DNA of 25,938 nucleotides from Methanosarcinaceae archaeon (GTDB taxonomy: Archaea > Halobacteriota > Methanosarcinia > Methanosarcinales > Methanosarcinaceae), in NCBI GenBank assembly GCA_028690255.1, contig JAQVBP010000024.1, positions 1 through 25,938 of the forward strand. Reading direction: 5' to 3'. Positions 7,718-15,177 of the stretch are shown here, one piece after another; position 1 is the first letter of the stretch; the number at the start of each line of letters is the position of its first letter. The translations under genes were made by a program, and so were the position numbers. A model generated the notes under the pieces. That model was not told where the DNA came from. It did not search any database and saw only the letters and a list, made by a program, of their open reading frames with translations.

Positions 7718-8293
7718 ATGCCAATGAGAAAGAGAAAGATGATATATTTTTACCCAGTAATTTTAATGTTAATTATTATGTTAATTTTAATTTTAATAAT
7801 TATATCTAATTTCTCTGATCCTAATATAATTACTCCAAAACGCGATGGTTATTTTTACGTAGGGGCGGATTATGAGAAAATACGATTGATAAATAACCCA
7901 AACGCAACCAATCCAACCCATGACGAATTGATTAATTTTATAAAAATGGATAAAACAGATGAAATCGAATACATTGAAGAAGTTTATACATGCGGAGATT
8001 ATGCAGAAACTCTGCATAACAATGCTGAAGAAGCTGGCATAAAAGCTGCATGGGTTTCGGTTGATTTTTATGATGATAATGAAAGCCACGCTTTAAATGC
8101 TTTTGAAACAACAGACGAAGGGTTAGTATATGTTGATTGCACGATGTACGATAAATTAATAAATTCATTAAATATTGGAGAAAAATACCAGCCACTATCG
8201 TTAGATAATTCAATTGTGGCCAGTGAAAACGATTATTACATTGAAACTTATGCGCCTATGGGTACAATATCGAATGTCGAAATTTATTGGTAG
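7718..8293 (+). CDS. Membrane-anchored transglutaminase-like protein
   Basis: The 191-residue product begins with a basic segment (MRKRK) and one long hydrophobic helix (about residues 8-31), so it is anchored with its C-terminal domain outside the cell. The soluble domain shows the order of a transglutaminase-like, papain-fold catalytic triad: Cys92 in YTCGDYAETLH, His124 in SHALNAF and Asp140 in VYVDCT. This arrangement is known from archaeal and bacterial transglutaminase-like proteins, most of which are peptidases or have unknown activity. The start could be GTG 7715, ATG 7718 or ATG 7724; no ribosome binding site decides between them. The gene is AT-rich, rich in ATT/ATA codons, and unlike its metabolic neighbours, which suggests transfer. 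It is not in an operon. The substrate is unknown; a surface-protein processing role is only a guess. Confidence 0.75.
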   Translation: MPMRKRKMIYFYPVILMLIIMLILILIIISNFSDPNIITPKRDGYFYVGADYEKIRLINNPNATNPTHDELINFIKMDKTDEIEYIEEVYTCGDYAETLHNNAEEAGIKAAWVSVDFYDDNESHALNAFETTDEGLVYVDCTMYDKLINSLNIGEKYQPLSLDNSIVASENDYYIETYAPMGTISNVEIYW

Positions 8294-8599
8294 TTCCGGA
8301 GAGTATGATCGAAGAATAAAATAAGTGATCTCTGGCAGCAGAAGGGGAAAGGAGGAGGGGACTCCATTCTCAACAATTCCGACTTTGACGGAAAAGGCCG
8401 AAATACGCCATTTCCGGTTGTTTCCGATAATAGAAAACAGGAGACCGGAACCCGCCGTAAAAAAGAATGCATAATCAACAGATTAAACAATAAACCGGGC
8501 CGAATTACCCAGAACTTTTAGGTTCAATTTGGAGCTTTTTAATTTTTAGGCCCTTTTGGGGGCCATTGGCCCCCTTTCCAGAAATCCGAACTCCTTTTA
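8294..8599. other. Intergenic region with strong hairpin
   Basis: No gene is seen. A perfect hairpin (GGGGGCC-ATT-GGCCCCC, 8558-8574) may act as a terminator between the convergent genes, but only three Ts follow it on the + strand. Confidence 0.5.
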
Positions 8600-8630
8600 T
8601 CTGAATAAAAGTCCGGATCTAAAGGTCCGG
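8600..8630 (-). terminator. Terminator of the multi-pass membrane protein gene
   Basis: On the - strand, immediately after the TGA at 8632-8634, CCGGA (8626-8630) and TCCGG (8613-8617) form a short stem with an 8-base loop, followed by ACTTTTATTC. Confidence 0.45.
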
Positions 8631-8631
8631 C

Positions 8632-9546
8632 TCAATAGGATTTTACGAACTCGTCCGGATCATCCAGAAGTTCGAAATGATCATAGAGCTTTTTCCCTGT
8701 CCGGTCCAGATAGAACCGGGTCCACCAGACTGTTGTGAGGGGAAGGATGACAACAAGCGAAATAAGGCTTATCAGGAAGGATAAATACAGATTTGCCCCG
8801 AGGTAATGTTGAGCAAGCCCGAGTGCCATTGACATGCTTATGGAAATTCCCCAGAGGAAAAATGCGCTCAGTTTGTTGTCCATAAAGAAACCGAGGCCTG
8901 TGCTTACGGCCTCGATCGGGTCAAGTTCATCGAGGACAAGGGCAAAGGGAACCACCGAGAGGAGGAGGTTTATCAAAAGGGCATAGAGTACCCAGATAAT
9001 CATTCCAATCCCCAGAAGTCCCATTGCTTCAAAGGAGCTTTCCGGATTTTTCAAAAAAAGGCTCAGGTCATCCACCGCCAGGGCTCCGGGTACGATGAAT
9101 ACGATGCCTATGAGAAACAGGAGTCCTATAAGGACCGTGGTAAGGAAAAGTCGGAAAGTGTTTTTTGAGCCGTACCTGATCATGTCTGAAAATACGGTAT
9201 CTCCCTTTTCGTTTGCTTCCTTTGCCATTCCTATTGCTCCGGCCCTGAAAAAGACCTGAATGAAGCTTATCAGGAGATAATACACGAAGAAGCTCACAAC
9301 CGCGATCCCGATATTATCCAGGAACGCTGAACCGAACATGCTTAACAGCTCTTCGGGGGAGAGGGCTTCAAGATCCATTCCGCTTTCGATTTGAGATGCA
9401 AAAAGCAGGACTGCCATCAGGCCGAAGAAAAAAATAGAAATTATTCCTTCGACAATAGAGTTCAGGAAAAAGGGTATGAAGATGTTGAGATTTCTAACCC
9501 AGGTGCTGATTCCTTTATTGATTATTGTTCCGATGTCTTCTGGCAT
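8632..9546 (-). CDS. Multi-pass integral membrane protein (unknown function)
   Basis: The likely start is the ATG at 9546 (MPEDIGTIINKGISTWVRN), because GGAAGG lies 8 bases upstream. This gives 304 residues. A longer reading begins inside the (AAT) microsatellite and adds about 24 isoleucines; it is an artefact of the repeat. About six hydrophobic helices are seen, including stretches near residues 24-50, 83-105, 135-160, 180-205, 225-250 and 255-280. Conserved-looking polar loops occur (RAGAIGMAKEANEKGDTVFSD before the third helix, DELDPIEAVSTGLGF before the fifth). The C-terminus is cytosolic-like and charged (LLDDPDEFVKSY). The overall plan recalls archaeal multi-pass families with an N-terminal amphipathic GISTW helix, but I cannot assign a function. 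It is a single gene closed by a hairpin, and its expression could be affected by the upstream repeat. Confidence 0.85.
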   Translation of the reverse strand: MPEDIGTIINKGISTWVRNLNIFIPFFLNSIVEGIISIFFFGLMAVLLFASQIESGMDLEALSPEELLSMFGSAFLDNIGIAVVSFFVYYLLISFIQVFFRAGAIGMAKEANEKGDTVFSDMIRYGSKNTFRLFLTTVLIGLLFLIGIVFIVPGALAVDDLSLFLKNPESSFEAMGLLGIGMIIWVLYALLINLLLSVVPFALVLDELDPIEAVSTGLGFFMDNKLSAFFLWGISISMSMALGLAQHYLGANLYLSFLISLISLVVILPLTTVWWTRFYLDRTGKKLYDHFELLDDPDEFVKSY

Positions 9547-9598
9547 GTGATAGATCCTTCCGGGTTGGGGTACGTTATTACTGAGATTCCGATGAATG

Positions 9599-9666
<68 letters not shown>

Positions 9667-9723
9667 CAAATGAATACAGATGATTGCTGAAATACTGATG
9701 GATACTGATATTCAGAAGATACA

Positions 9724-9839
9724 TAGGACTTACGCAGTTGAACAAAAAACCAGTAGCCTGAGATGTCAAACTGTCTAAGCACCGTATTCATCACAAGCTC
9801 TCATGTGCTTGGTTTTACATCTCAAGTGCGTAACTCATA
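9724..9839 (+). mobile_element. MITE copy 1, imperfectly palindromic
   Basis: A 116-bp non-coding element. Its ends are inverted repeats: TAGGACTTACGCAGTT on the left and, on the right, the complement of TATGAGTTACGCACTT (13 of 16 match). Inner segments also pair (GAGATGT with ACATCTC, AAGCAC with GTGCTT), so the whole element can fold on itself. It is similar over its full length to the element at 10656-10770, in the same orientation. It carries no frame and would need a transposase in trans. Confidence 0.75.
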
Positions 9840-10052
9840 GATACAGATGAATCATAATACTAATATAATGTGCTGCTTGCGGTCAACTGGATGTAAAATT
9901 ACAGGTATTATGTTCTCATAATATGCAAAACGTGAATATATATATTCTGTTATTACTGGGAAGGTTCAACCCATTTGAGAACATCATTATCTCTATTTTA
10001 TATTAGGATTTTTGGCAAAGGATTATGTGTAAAAAGCTGATGATGTTAAAGC

Positions 10053-10580
10053 ATGAGCAATACAGAAAGATCAGAAAGTTCCGGGATTCAGGAAAGCCTT
10101 TCCGGGGAGGGCAAAATCCCTGAATGCAAAACCAGTGAAGAAGTTCTGGTAGTAGGTCACTGTCTTTTAAACCCTCTTGCCCGTGTCAAAGGTGTAAAAC
10201 CGCCCATCCCTTTTGACCCTAAAGGCCGAAACGTTATTCAGCTTCCCTGCCCCGAAGCCATGTACCTCGGGATACAGCGCAGAGAAATTACGAAAGTCCA
10301 GCTTGATCATCCCGGATACAGGCGTTTTTGTCAGGACGTTTTCCGGCCCTTTGCCGATTTGATAGAGGAACTGGTGGCCGACGGCGTGAAAATCCGGCTT
10401 CTCGGAGTCCCTAAAAGTCCGTCCTGCGGTGTGGAAATTACGAGTGTGGGTGGGGAACCGGGAAAGGTAAAGGAGTTTCATCACACCCACGCTCCGGAGC
10501 CGGGTGTTTTTATGGAAGAGATAAAAAGGGAGCTTGAAAACCGAAAAGTAGATTTTGAGATTACGGATGCCGGAAAGTGA
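10053..10580 (+). CDS. TudS-related putative desulfidase ([4Fe-4S] protein)
   Basis: The 175-residue product has the three-cysteine pattern of the TudS/DUF523-related group: Cys37 in VVGHCLLNP, Cys66 in IQLPCPEAMYLG and Cys125 in PKSPSCGVE. In characterised TudS (thiouracil desulfidase) three cysteines hold a [4Fe-4S] cluster with one open iron that takes sulfur from a thiolated substrate. The HCLLNPLARVKG, GYRRFCQDVF and SPSCG signatures point to the TudS-related family, not to classical TudS, so the substrate is unknown. The first ~28 residues are poorly conserved-looking and hydrophilic. A TATA-like ATTTTATATTA (9993-10003) precedes the ATG at 10053, but no clear ribosome binding site does. 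The gene converges on the NIL-ferredoxin/DUF39 pair, which handles sulfide, and is flanked by MITE copies on both sides. A T-rich tract (10611-10627) follows it. Confidence 0.8.
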   Translation: MSNTERSESSGIQESLSGEGKIPECKTSEEVLVVGHCLLNPLARVKGVKPPIPFDPKGRNVIQLPCPEAMYLGIQRREITKVQLDHPGYRRFCQDVFRPFADLIEELVADGVKIRLLGVPKSPSCGVEITSVGGEPGKVKEFHHTHAPEPGVFMEEIKRELENRKVDFEITDAGK

Positions 10581-10655
10581 TTATTTGGACCCCGGATTTT
10601 TGGCTCCGTTGTTTTGAGTTTTTTACCGGCCCCGGAATCCGTAATTTATTATCTG

Positions 10656-10770
10656 TAGGACTTACGTAATTTAACAAAAACCAATAGCATGAAACATCCA
10701 ACAATCTAAGGCATAACATTCCCGGTAAGCCTTCATGTGCATGGTTTTACTTATCAAGTGCGTACTCCTA
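10656..10770 (+). mobile_element. MITE copy 2, imperfectly palindromic
   Basis: A 115-bp element aligning end to end with the copy at 9724-9839: TAGGACTTACG left end, a TTCATGTGCATGGTTTTAC core, and AAGTGCGTACTCCTA right end. The terminal inverted repeat is TAGGACTTACG against TAGGAGTACGC. It lies between the 3' ends of the convergent TudS-like and NIL-ferredoxin genes, so it may also serve as a two-way terminator hairpin. Confidence 0.72.
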
Positions 10771-10826
10771 TTTTGCCATCCATCTGGATCTCTATCTGAA
10801 ACTCTTCGGCCCCCTTCCCTGAATAT

Positions 10827-11213
10827 TCAGTCTCCCAGTTTCAGGGCCTGGTGCGGGCACATCTTGATGCACATCCCGCAGCGGATGCATTTTTTATCAT
10901 CCATAAAGAGATTCCATTTCTCATCAAAAGTGTAGACTTTCATAGGGCAAACCGATATGCAGGCCCCGCATTCCACGCATTCTTCCTCGTCCCGGTGGAT
11001 GGGTTGATCCAGAGTGGAGACAAAAGCCCCTCTTTCTTCAAGAGCTTCCTTAATTCTATTGAAATGCCCATCTTCCACATCGGCAATAAGTTCCCCATAG
11101 GTAGAGTCAATGTTTGCGACCATGATATTCAAGAGGACGCCGGTCTTGACCATGGACTCGGCTATGATGGGATTCTGGATCCGCTCGGTTGGAATGATGA
11201 TTTTAATCTTCAT
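10827..11213 (-). CDS. NIL domain / 2x[4Fe-4S] ferredoxin, homocysteine biosynthesis partner
   Basis: This 128-residue protein has an N-terminal NIL domain (about residues 1-70, MKIKIIIPTE...GAFVSTLD) and a C-terminal ferredoxin with two complete cluster motifs: Cys79, 82, 85, 89 followed by Pro90, and Cys109, 112, 115, 119 followed by Pro120. It starts 2 bases after the stop of the DUF39-CBS gene, with GGAGG inside the end of that gene, so the two are translationally coupled. The orthologous pair in Methanosarcina acetivorans has been shown genetically to support homocysteine formation from aspartate semialdehyde and sulfide. The ferredoxin is thought to provide electrons or handle sulfur for the DUF39 protein. 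It is cytosolic, and all cluster ligands are present. It converges on the TudS-like gene. Confidence 0.93.
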   Translation of the reverse strand: MKIKIIIPTERIQNPIIAESMVKTGVLLNIMVANIDSTYGELIADVEDGHFNRIKEALEERGAFVSTLDQPIHRDEEECVECGACISVCPMKVYTFDEKWNLFMDDKKCIRCGMCIKMCPHQALKLGD

Positions 11214-11215
11214 TT

Positions 11216-12718
11216 TCAGTACCTCCTTGCAAGGAGCTTGCTTATGTTATCACTCGTGATGATTCCCACGACATGCCTTTCGGAGTCGATTACGGGCATA
11301 GCCGAAACTCCATTGGTGTCCAGTCTCCGGGCGGCAAGGTCCACGGGCTCGTTCGGAGTGCAGGTAAGCACTTTCTTTGTCATGATGCTGTCGACCGAGT
11401 CAAAGATGTTTTCCGCAACGGCTTTAGAAACATCCCAGGCGGTTACGATTCCCAGAAGTTCTCCGGAATCCGAGACTACTGCAAGGTGGTTAAAGGAGTT
11501 CTCCCATATCTTTTTTGCCGCTTCCCGGACTGTATGTTTTCCTTCAATGGTCACGAAAAAATCGGACATGACATCCTTTACAAGGGGGATTGCGTGGGTC
11601 TGTTTCATGGGCTTGACCACATCGGTCTTTGAGAGCCTTTCTGCAGGAGTGCTGATAAAGAACTTTCCGTGTTTTACCCATTCTTTCAGTTCGTTTGCAA
11701 TCTTCCTTGCGTTCTTGAAACTCGACATGGAAGAGGTTGGAGTTTTCTTTTCGTAGATGTCCACCGTGCCTGAGCGAAGTTCGCTGTAGTTGACTTTCCT
11801 GATCACGGGCTTGTCCCGACTTCCTGCCCCGTAGTCCAGAATCTCAGTTATGATATCCGTGTCAGTTACGGCGGTTGCCTTTGCAATTTTTTCGTTCAGG
11901 ACCGGGATTGGGATACCTATGCCCATATAAAGGGTAGATCCGTAGCCCGTAAAGGAGGCGGCTCGCACGTAATCTGAACTCATTTCTTTGAGGTCTCCTT
12001 TAAGCATAAGGGTTCCGAATCCGTTTGTGGGGGAATGCTGTGTCCCGTTTCCTATGACATAGCCCTGAGCTCCCCCCATGAAGATCCTCGTGCCCAGACC
12101 GATTGTGTCGTAGTCAGGGTCGTTGGAAAGGGGAGAGAGAACTCCTGCTCCGGAGTAGGTGACGTTTCCGAACTTGGGGAGGAGTTCTCCCATGTAGGTG
12201 TGCAGGATTCTCTTTGAACTGTTGGTTGCAGCTGCGTATTTCTGGTAAGCGTTTCTGGGGTTCAGGAGGATAGCTTCATTTAAATCTTCAAGAGTGAGGG
12301 TTGTATCAAGTACTTTTCTGGGGTAGCAATCGGTCCCGTAGGAGGTTGCATGAACGTTAATTTCCTTTCCACGGAGCAGATCTTCTATTACGTGGGCTCC
12401 TCCGTACTCTATTCCTCTGGTGTCCGAAATCTGGGCGGCTCCGAGATAGGCATCCACTGCTGCAAGTCCGCTGTAAGCTTCCACGTCATTTAACCAGACC
12501 TTCTGGATTTTGATGGGGGGTTCGGAATGGCCAAGATTAAACATGAGTCCTGAGGAGCACATGGCTCCGAAAGTGCCTGTGGTAACAACATCAACTTCCC
12601 TGGTGGCTCCCTCTACGCCAAGCTCTTCTACAATTCCGACCATTTCCTCGGCTGTGACGACGTTGACGCTTCCGTCTTTTATTTTATTATTAATCTCTTG
12701 AACCGATTTTTCAACCAT
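11216..12718 (-). CDS. DUF39-CBS homocysteine biosynthesis protein
   Basis: The 500-residue protein joins a DUF39 (HcyS-type) domain (about residues 1-360) to a tandem pair of CBS domains (about 375-500). Methanogens use it with the NIL-ferredoxin to make homocysteine from aspartate semialdehyde and sulfide, bypassing the usual O-acylhomoserine route. Two cysteines fall in the strongest motifs: Cys54 in TGTFGAMCSSG and Cys131 in SYGTDCYPRK; both positions are conserved in the family, and Cys54 is regarded as catalytically important. Glycine-rich segments (GIEYGGAHVIEDLL, VIGNGTQHSPTNGFGT) are also family features. The CBS pair probably senses an adenosyl ligand such as AMP or S-adenosylmethionine, but this is inference. 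The ATG at 12718 follows GAGG at an 8-base spacing. A TATA-like element lies at 12770-12780. The gene is divergent from ribL and coupled to the ferredoxin gene. Confidence 0.94.
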   Translation of the reverse strand: MVEKSVQEINNKIKDGSVNVVTAEEMVGIVEELGVEGATREVDVVTTGTFGAMCSSGLMFNLGHSEPPIKIQKVWLNDVEAYSGLAAVDAYLGAAQISDTRGIEYGGAHVIEDLLRGKEINVHATSYGTDCYPRKVLDTTLTLEDLNEAILLNPRNAYQKYAAATNSSKRILHTYMGELLPKFGNVTYSGAGVLSPLSNDPDYDTIGLGTRIFMGGAQGYVIGNGTQHSPTNGFGTLMLKGDLKEMSSDYVRAASFTGYGSTLYMGIGIPIPVLNEKIAKATAVTDTDIITEILDYGAGSRDKPVIRKVNYSELRSGTVDIYEKKTPTSSMSSFKNARKIANELKEWVKHGKFFISTPAERLSKTDVVKPMKQTHAIPLVKDVMSDFFVTIEGKHTVREAAKKIWENSFNHLAVVSDSGELLGIVTAWDVSKAVAENIFDSVDSIMTKKVLTCTPNEPVDLAARRLDTNGVSAMPVIDSERHVVGIITSDNISKLLARRY

Positions 12719-12769
12719 GCAGGTTTCCTCTTTTATACATTTTTTTTCTAATCTGTAATAATTGCCCTG

Positions 12770-12780
12770 GATATATATTA
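12770..12780 (-). promoter_or_regulatory. TATA-like element of the DUF39-ferredoxin operon
   Basis: On the - strand TAATATATATC lies about 52-62 bases upstream of the ATG at 12718. That would give a transcript start near 12747 and a leader of about 30 bases. It lies in the 181-base gap shared with the divergent ribL gene. Confidence 0.4.
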
Positions 12781-12899
12781 CTTATGGTAATCTGAAACAA
12801 TGTTCTAATCTTGACTTTTTTGTACTCAGGACCCCTGTTATTCAGTAAGTTTCTTATGCTTAAAGGTCTTTACCGGTCCATTTAAAAAAGGTGATTTTT

Positions 12900-13319
12900 T
12901 TGACACGTATACTTGCGACCGGAACCTTTGACCTTTTGCATCCGGGGCACGTCTATTTCCTGAACAGGGCCCGGTCCCTTGGAGATGAACTTTACGTTAT
13001 CGTTGCCCGGGATTCAAATATAACCCATAAGCTAAAACCCATTGTGCCCGAAGAACAGCGACTTGAGATGGTAAGTGCTCTCGGAATGGTGAATTTTGCT
13101 CTCCTGGGGAGTGAAAACGACATTTTCGAGCCTTTAATAGAAATCAGACCGGATATCGTCGCTCTTGGCTACGACCAGCATTTTGATATCGAAGAACTGG
13201 AAAGCGAACTGAAAAAACGTGGGCTTCCTTCAAAGGTCTTTCGGGTACCTCTTTCAAAAGAATGCCCTCTTTGCAGCAGCGGTGCAATTATAAAAGAAGT
13301 TCTTAAACGATATGGGTAA
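12900..13319 (+). CDS. ribL: FAD synthetase RibL (archaeal nucleotidyltransferase)
   Basis: RibL joins AMP from ATP to FMN to give FAD (EC 2.7.7.2). The 139-residue product has the cytidylyltransferase-like fold: ATGTFDLLHPGH at residues 6-17 with the HxGH nucleotide-binding motif (HPGH, 14-17), PEEQRLEMV at 50-58, ALGYDQHF at 88-95, and the C-terminal CPLCSSG (122-128) characteristic of archaeal RibL. The start is taken as TTG 12900, giving MTRILATGTF, because AGGTGA (12890-12895) lies 6 bases upstream; a reading from GTG 12891 would use the ribosome binding site itself as coding sequence. The gene is divergent from the DUF39 gene and convergent with the aminotransferase-ribH-ribC group, so flavin genes lie on both sides of this spot. 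It is cytosolic. Confidence 0.92.
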   Translation: MTRILATGTFDLLHPGHVYFLNRARSLGDELYVIVARDSNITHKLKPIVPEEQRLEMVSALGMVNFALLGSENDIFEPLIEIRPDIVALGYDQHFDIEELESELKKRGLPSKVFRVPLSKECPLCSSGAIIKEVLKRYG

Positions 13320-13482
13320 ACATCTTTCGTTTGCCTATTTTTGCCCCGTGTATTTAGCCTATACCTGCAAAAAAGTTTTTATCGGATGATTTAAGGGGAC
13401 ACTCCTTTCCGCTGTATATGGGATTTTGCCCCTTCGGCCGGATGTGGAGGTCTGCCCCTGTTCCGGGACAGCTCCGTCAACT

Positions 13483-13513
13483 ACCCGCTAAATCTAAAGA
13501 TTAAACGGGTTTT
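13483..13513 (+). terminator. Hairpin between convergent ribL and aminotransferase genes
   Basis: ACCCG (13483-13487) pairs with CGGGT (13506-13510), and inner AATC (13491-13494) pairs with GATT (13499-13502). TTTT follows at 13510-13513. It lies about 165 bases after ribL and just beyond the convergent gene's stop, so it may serve either strand. Confidence 0.45.
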
Positions 13514-13543
13514 CTGCTATGTACTTATAAGAACGTTTTTTGA

Positions 13544-14686
13544 TTATTCGAATACTTTTTCCATCCTTATGAGGGCCTCGCTGATTCTGTCTACGGAGGT
13601 AGCGTAGGATATTCTTATGAAGTCCTTGCCAGATGGCCCGAAGGCAATGCCCGGGGTTACGGCTACGTGGGCTTCCCTGAGGAGCATTTCAGCAACTTCG
13701 GAGCCTGTGCCGTATTCACTTACATCGGCGAAGGCGTAGAAGGCACCGTCTGGCCTCTTACATTTGATTCCGATATTATCCAGGCCGTTAATAAGGATGT
13801 CACGTCTCATCTTGAAACGTTCTACCATTGCTTTTACCTTGTCCTGAGGGCCGGTCAGGGCTTCGAGTCCCCCATACTGGACAAAGGTTGTGGCACTGCT
13901 TACCGAGTGGGAATGTATTTTTAATAGAAGTTTGAAAATTTCCGGAGGGGCCGCCAGGTAACCAAGTCTCCAGCCGGTCATGGCATAGGCCTTGGAAAAA
14001 CCGTTTACGGTGATCGTCCGATCCTGCATGCCTTCAAAACTTCCCAGGCTTATGTGTTCTTTGTCATAGATGATTTTTTCATAAATCTCATCGGAGATTA
14101 CCAGCAGGTCGTGGTCAATTGCAAGGTCGGAAATACACTTCAGAGCCTTTTTGCTAAAAACGCCGCCTGTGGGGTTTCCCGGAGTGTTTACGACAATCAT
14201 CCTTGTTTTGCTGTTGATGTACTCGGAAAAATCTTCCGGAATAAAACCTTTTTCGGGGTTTGTCGGGACCCAGACCGTATCCGCTCCCGCGAAGCGGATG
14301 CAGGCATCATAGGTTACCCAGGCCGGGTCAAAGAGGATTGCCTGGTCTCCGTCGTTTAACACGCCCATCATTATCTCGAAGATTGCCTGCTTGGCACCTG
14401 GAGTAACCAGAACCTCTGTATCTCTGACGTCCAGTTTATTTTCCGTCCTCAGTTTTTCGGCAATGGCTGTCCTGAGTTCCGGAATGCCTGCGGAAGGGGC
14501 GTAGTGGGTCTGACCCTCATACATGGCTTTTACCGCGGCGTCACAGATATTTTTCGGAGTGTCAAAATCCGGTTCTCCAAGACTGAAGTTAATAACGTCA
14601 GTTCCTTCTTTTATCATCTGGTTTGCAATGTTGGAGATCCGGATTGTTGCGGATTCTTCTACTCGCTTAAGCCTTGCGGATGTCAT
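13544..14686 (-). CDS. Class I aminotransferase, aspartate aminotransferase type
   Basis: The 380-residue enzyme is a PLP-dependent fold-type I aminotransferase of subgroup I-gamma, annotated in archaea as aspartate aminotransferase. The PLP lysine is Lys232 in NGFSKAYAMTGWRLGY. Asn171 lies in TPGNPTGG, and Asp199 and Tyr202 in SDEIYEK, which position the cofactor. FSLGEPDFDTP near the N-terminus and FIRISYA near the C-terminus (its Arg binds the substrate carboxylate) complete the set. The length is typical. It follows ribH by 56 bases and probably belongs to the ribC-ribH transcript; AAGGA upstream is a weak ribosome binding site. Its product, oxaloacetate or aspartate, has no known direct link to riboflavin. 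Exact amino-acid specificity cannot be read from the sequence. Confidence 0.9.
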   Translation of the reverse strand: MTSARLKRVEESATIRISNIANQMIKEGTDVINFSLGEPDFDTPKNICDAAVKAMYEGQTHYAPSAGIPELRTAIAEKLRTENKLDVRDTEVLVTPGAKQAIFEIMMGVLNDGDQAILFDPAWVTYDACIRFAGADTVWVPTNPEKGFIPEDFSEYINSKTRMIVVNTPGNPTGGVFSKKALKCISDLAIDHDLLVISDEIYEKIIYDKEHISLGSFEGMQDRTITVNGFSKAYAMTGWRLGYLAAPPEIFKLLLKIHSHSVSSATTFVQYGGLEALTGPQDKVKAMVERFKMRRDILINGLDNIGIKCKRPDGAFYAFADVSEYGTGSEVAEMLLREAHVAVTPGIAFGPSGKDFIRISYATSVDRISEALIRMEKVFE

Positions 14687-14742
14687 AGGGGATGATCCTT
14701 GTCTTTTCCATTTTGCTAATCATTTCCTGGGCTTCGCGTTCC

Positions 14743-15147
14743 TTAGAGCCGCCGTACCATCTTTACAGCGGCTTCTACGGCTCTCTTCGCATAGTCCACG
14801 CGCTGGTGGGCCTCCATCCGCGTCATGCCGGGGCCAGGTATCCCGAGGGTTACGGGTTTGTCGTATTCGAGGGAAAGGTCCATTATCTTCCGGGCCGCGT
14901 GCTGTATGACCACTTCGTCATGTTTTGTATCCCCTTCGATCACGCTACCTATGGTGACCACGGCGTCGATATCGTCCCTTGCGCAGAGCTTCTTTATTGC
15001 AAGGGGCATTTCAAAAACTCCTGGGACGAGGATGGTTTCTTTTACACTTGCCCCCAGGAATTCGGCGTGTTCTCTTCCAAGCAGTTCCATCTGATAGGTC
15101 AGATCCCTGTTAAATTCAGCTACCACAAATCCTAGGCTGATTGTCAT
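14743..15147 (-). CDS. ribH: 6,7-dimethyl-8-ribityllumazine synthase
   Basis: RibH condenses 5-amino-6-ribitylaminouracil with 3,4-dihydroxybutanone 4-phosphate to give the lumazine precursor of riboflavin (EC 2.5.1.78). The 134-residue length is normal for the short archaeal form. Seen in the sequence: FNRDLT (12-17) for substrate stacking, VPGVFEMPLAIKKL (41-54), GSVIEGDTKHDEVV (67-80) with the catalytic His76, and LGIPGPGMTRMEA (101-113), which corresponds to the LGVLT region of the bacterial enzymes. Lumazine synthases form pentamers or 60-mers in the cytosol. It sits 30 bases after ribC, consistent with an operon. A frame on the opposite strand over the same stretch is a shadow. Confidence 0.94.
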   Translation of the reverse strand: MTISLGFVVAEFNRDLTYQMELLGREHAEFLGASVKETILVPGVFEMPLAIKKLCARDDIDAVVTIGSVIEGDTKHDEVVIQHAARKIMDLSLEYDKPVTLGIPGPGMTRMEAHQRVDYAKRAVEAAVKMVRRL

Positions 15148-15177
15148 GATCTCTCTAGTCCTTGTTTTTTCTCTTTA

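Noticed and set aside
10851..11756. 301-codon open frame on the + strand
   Set aside because: It is antisense to the NIL-ferredoxin and DUF39-CBS genes, which have complete cluster and catalytic motifs.
12719..12899. Flavin-responsive riboswitch in front of ribL
   Set aside because: No conserved FMN aptamer segments are visible, and FMN riboswitches are not expected in archaea.
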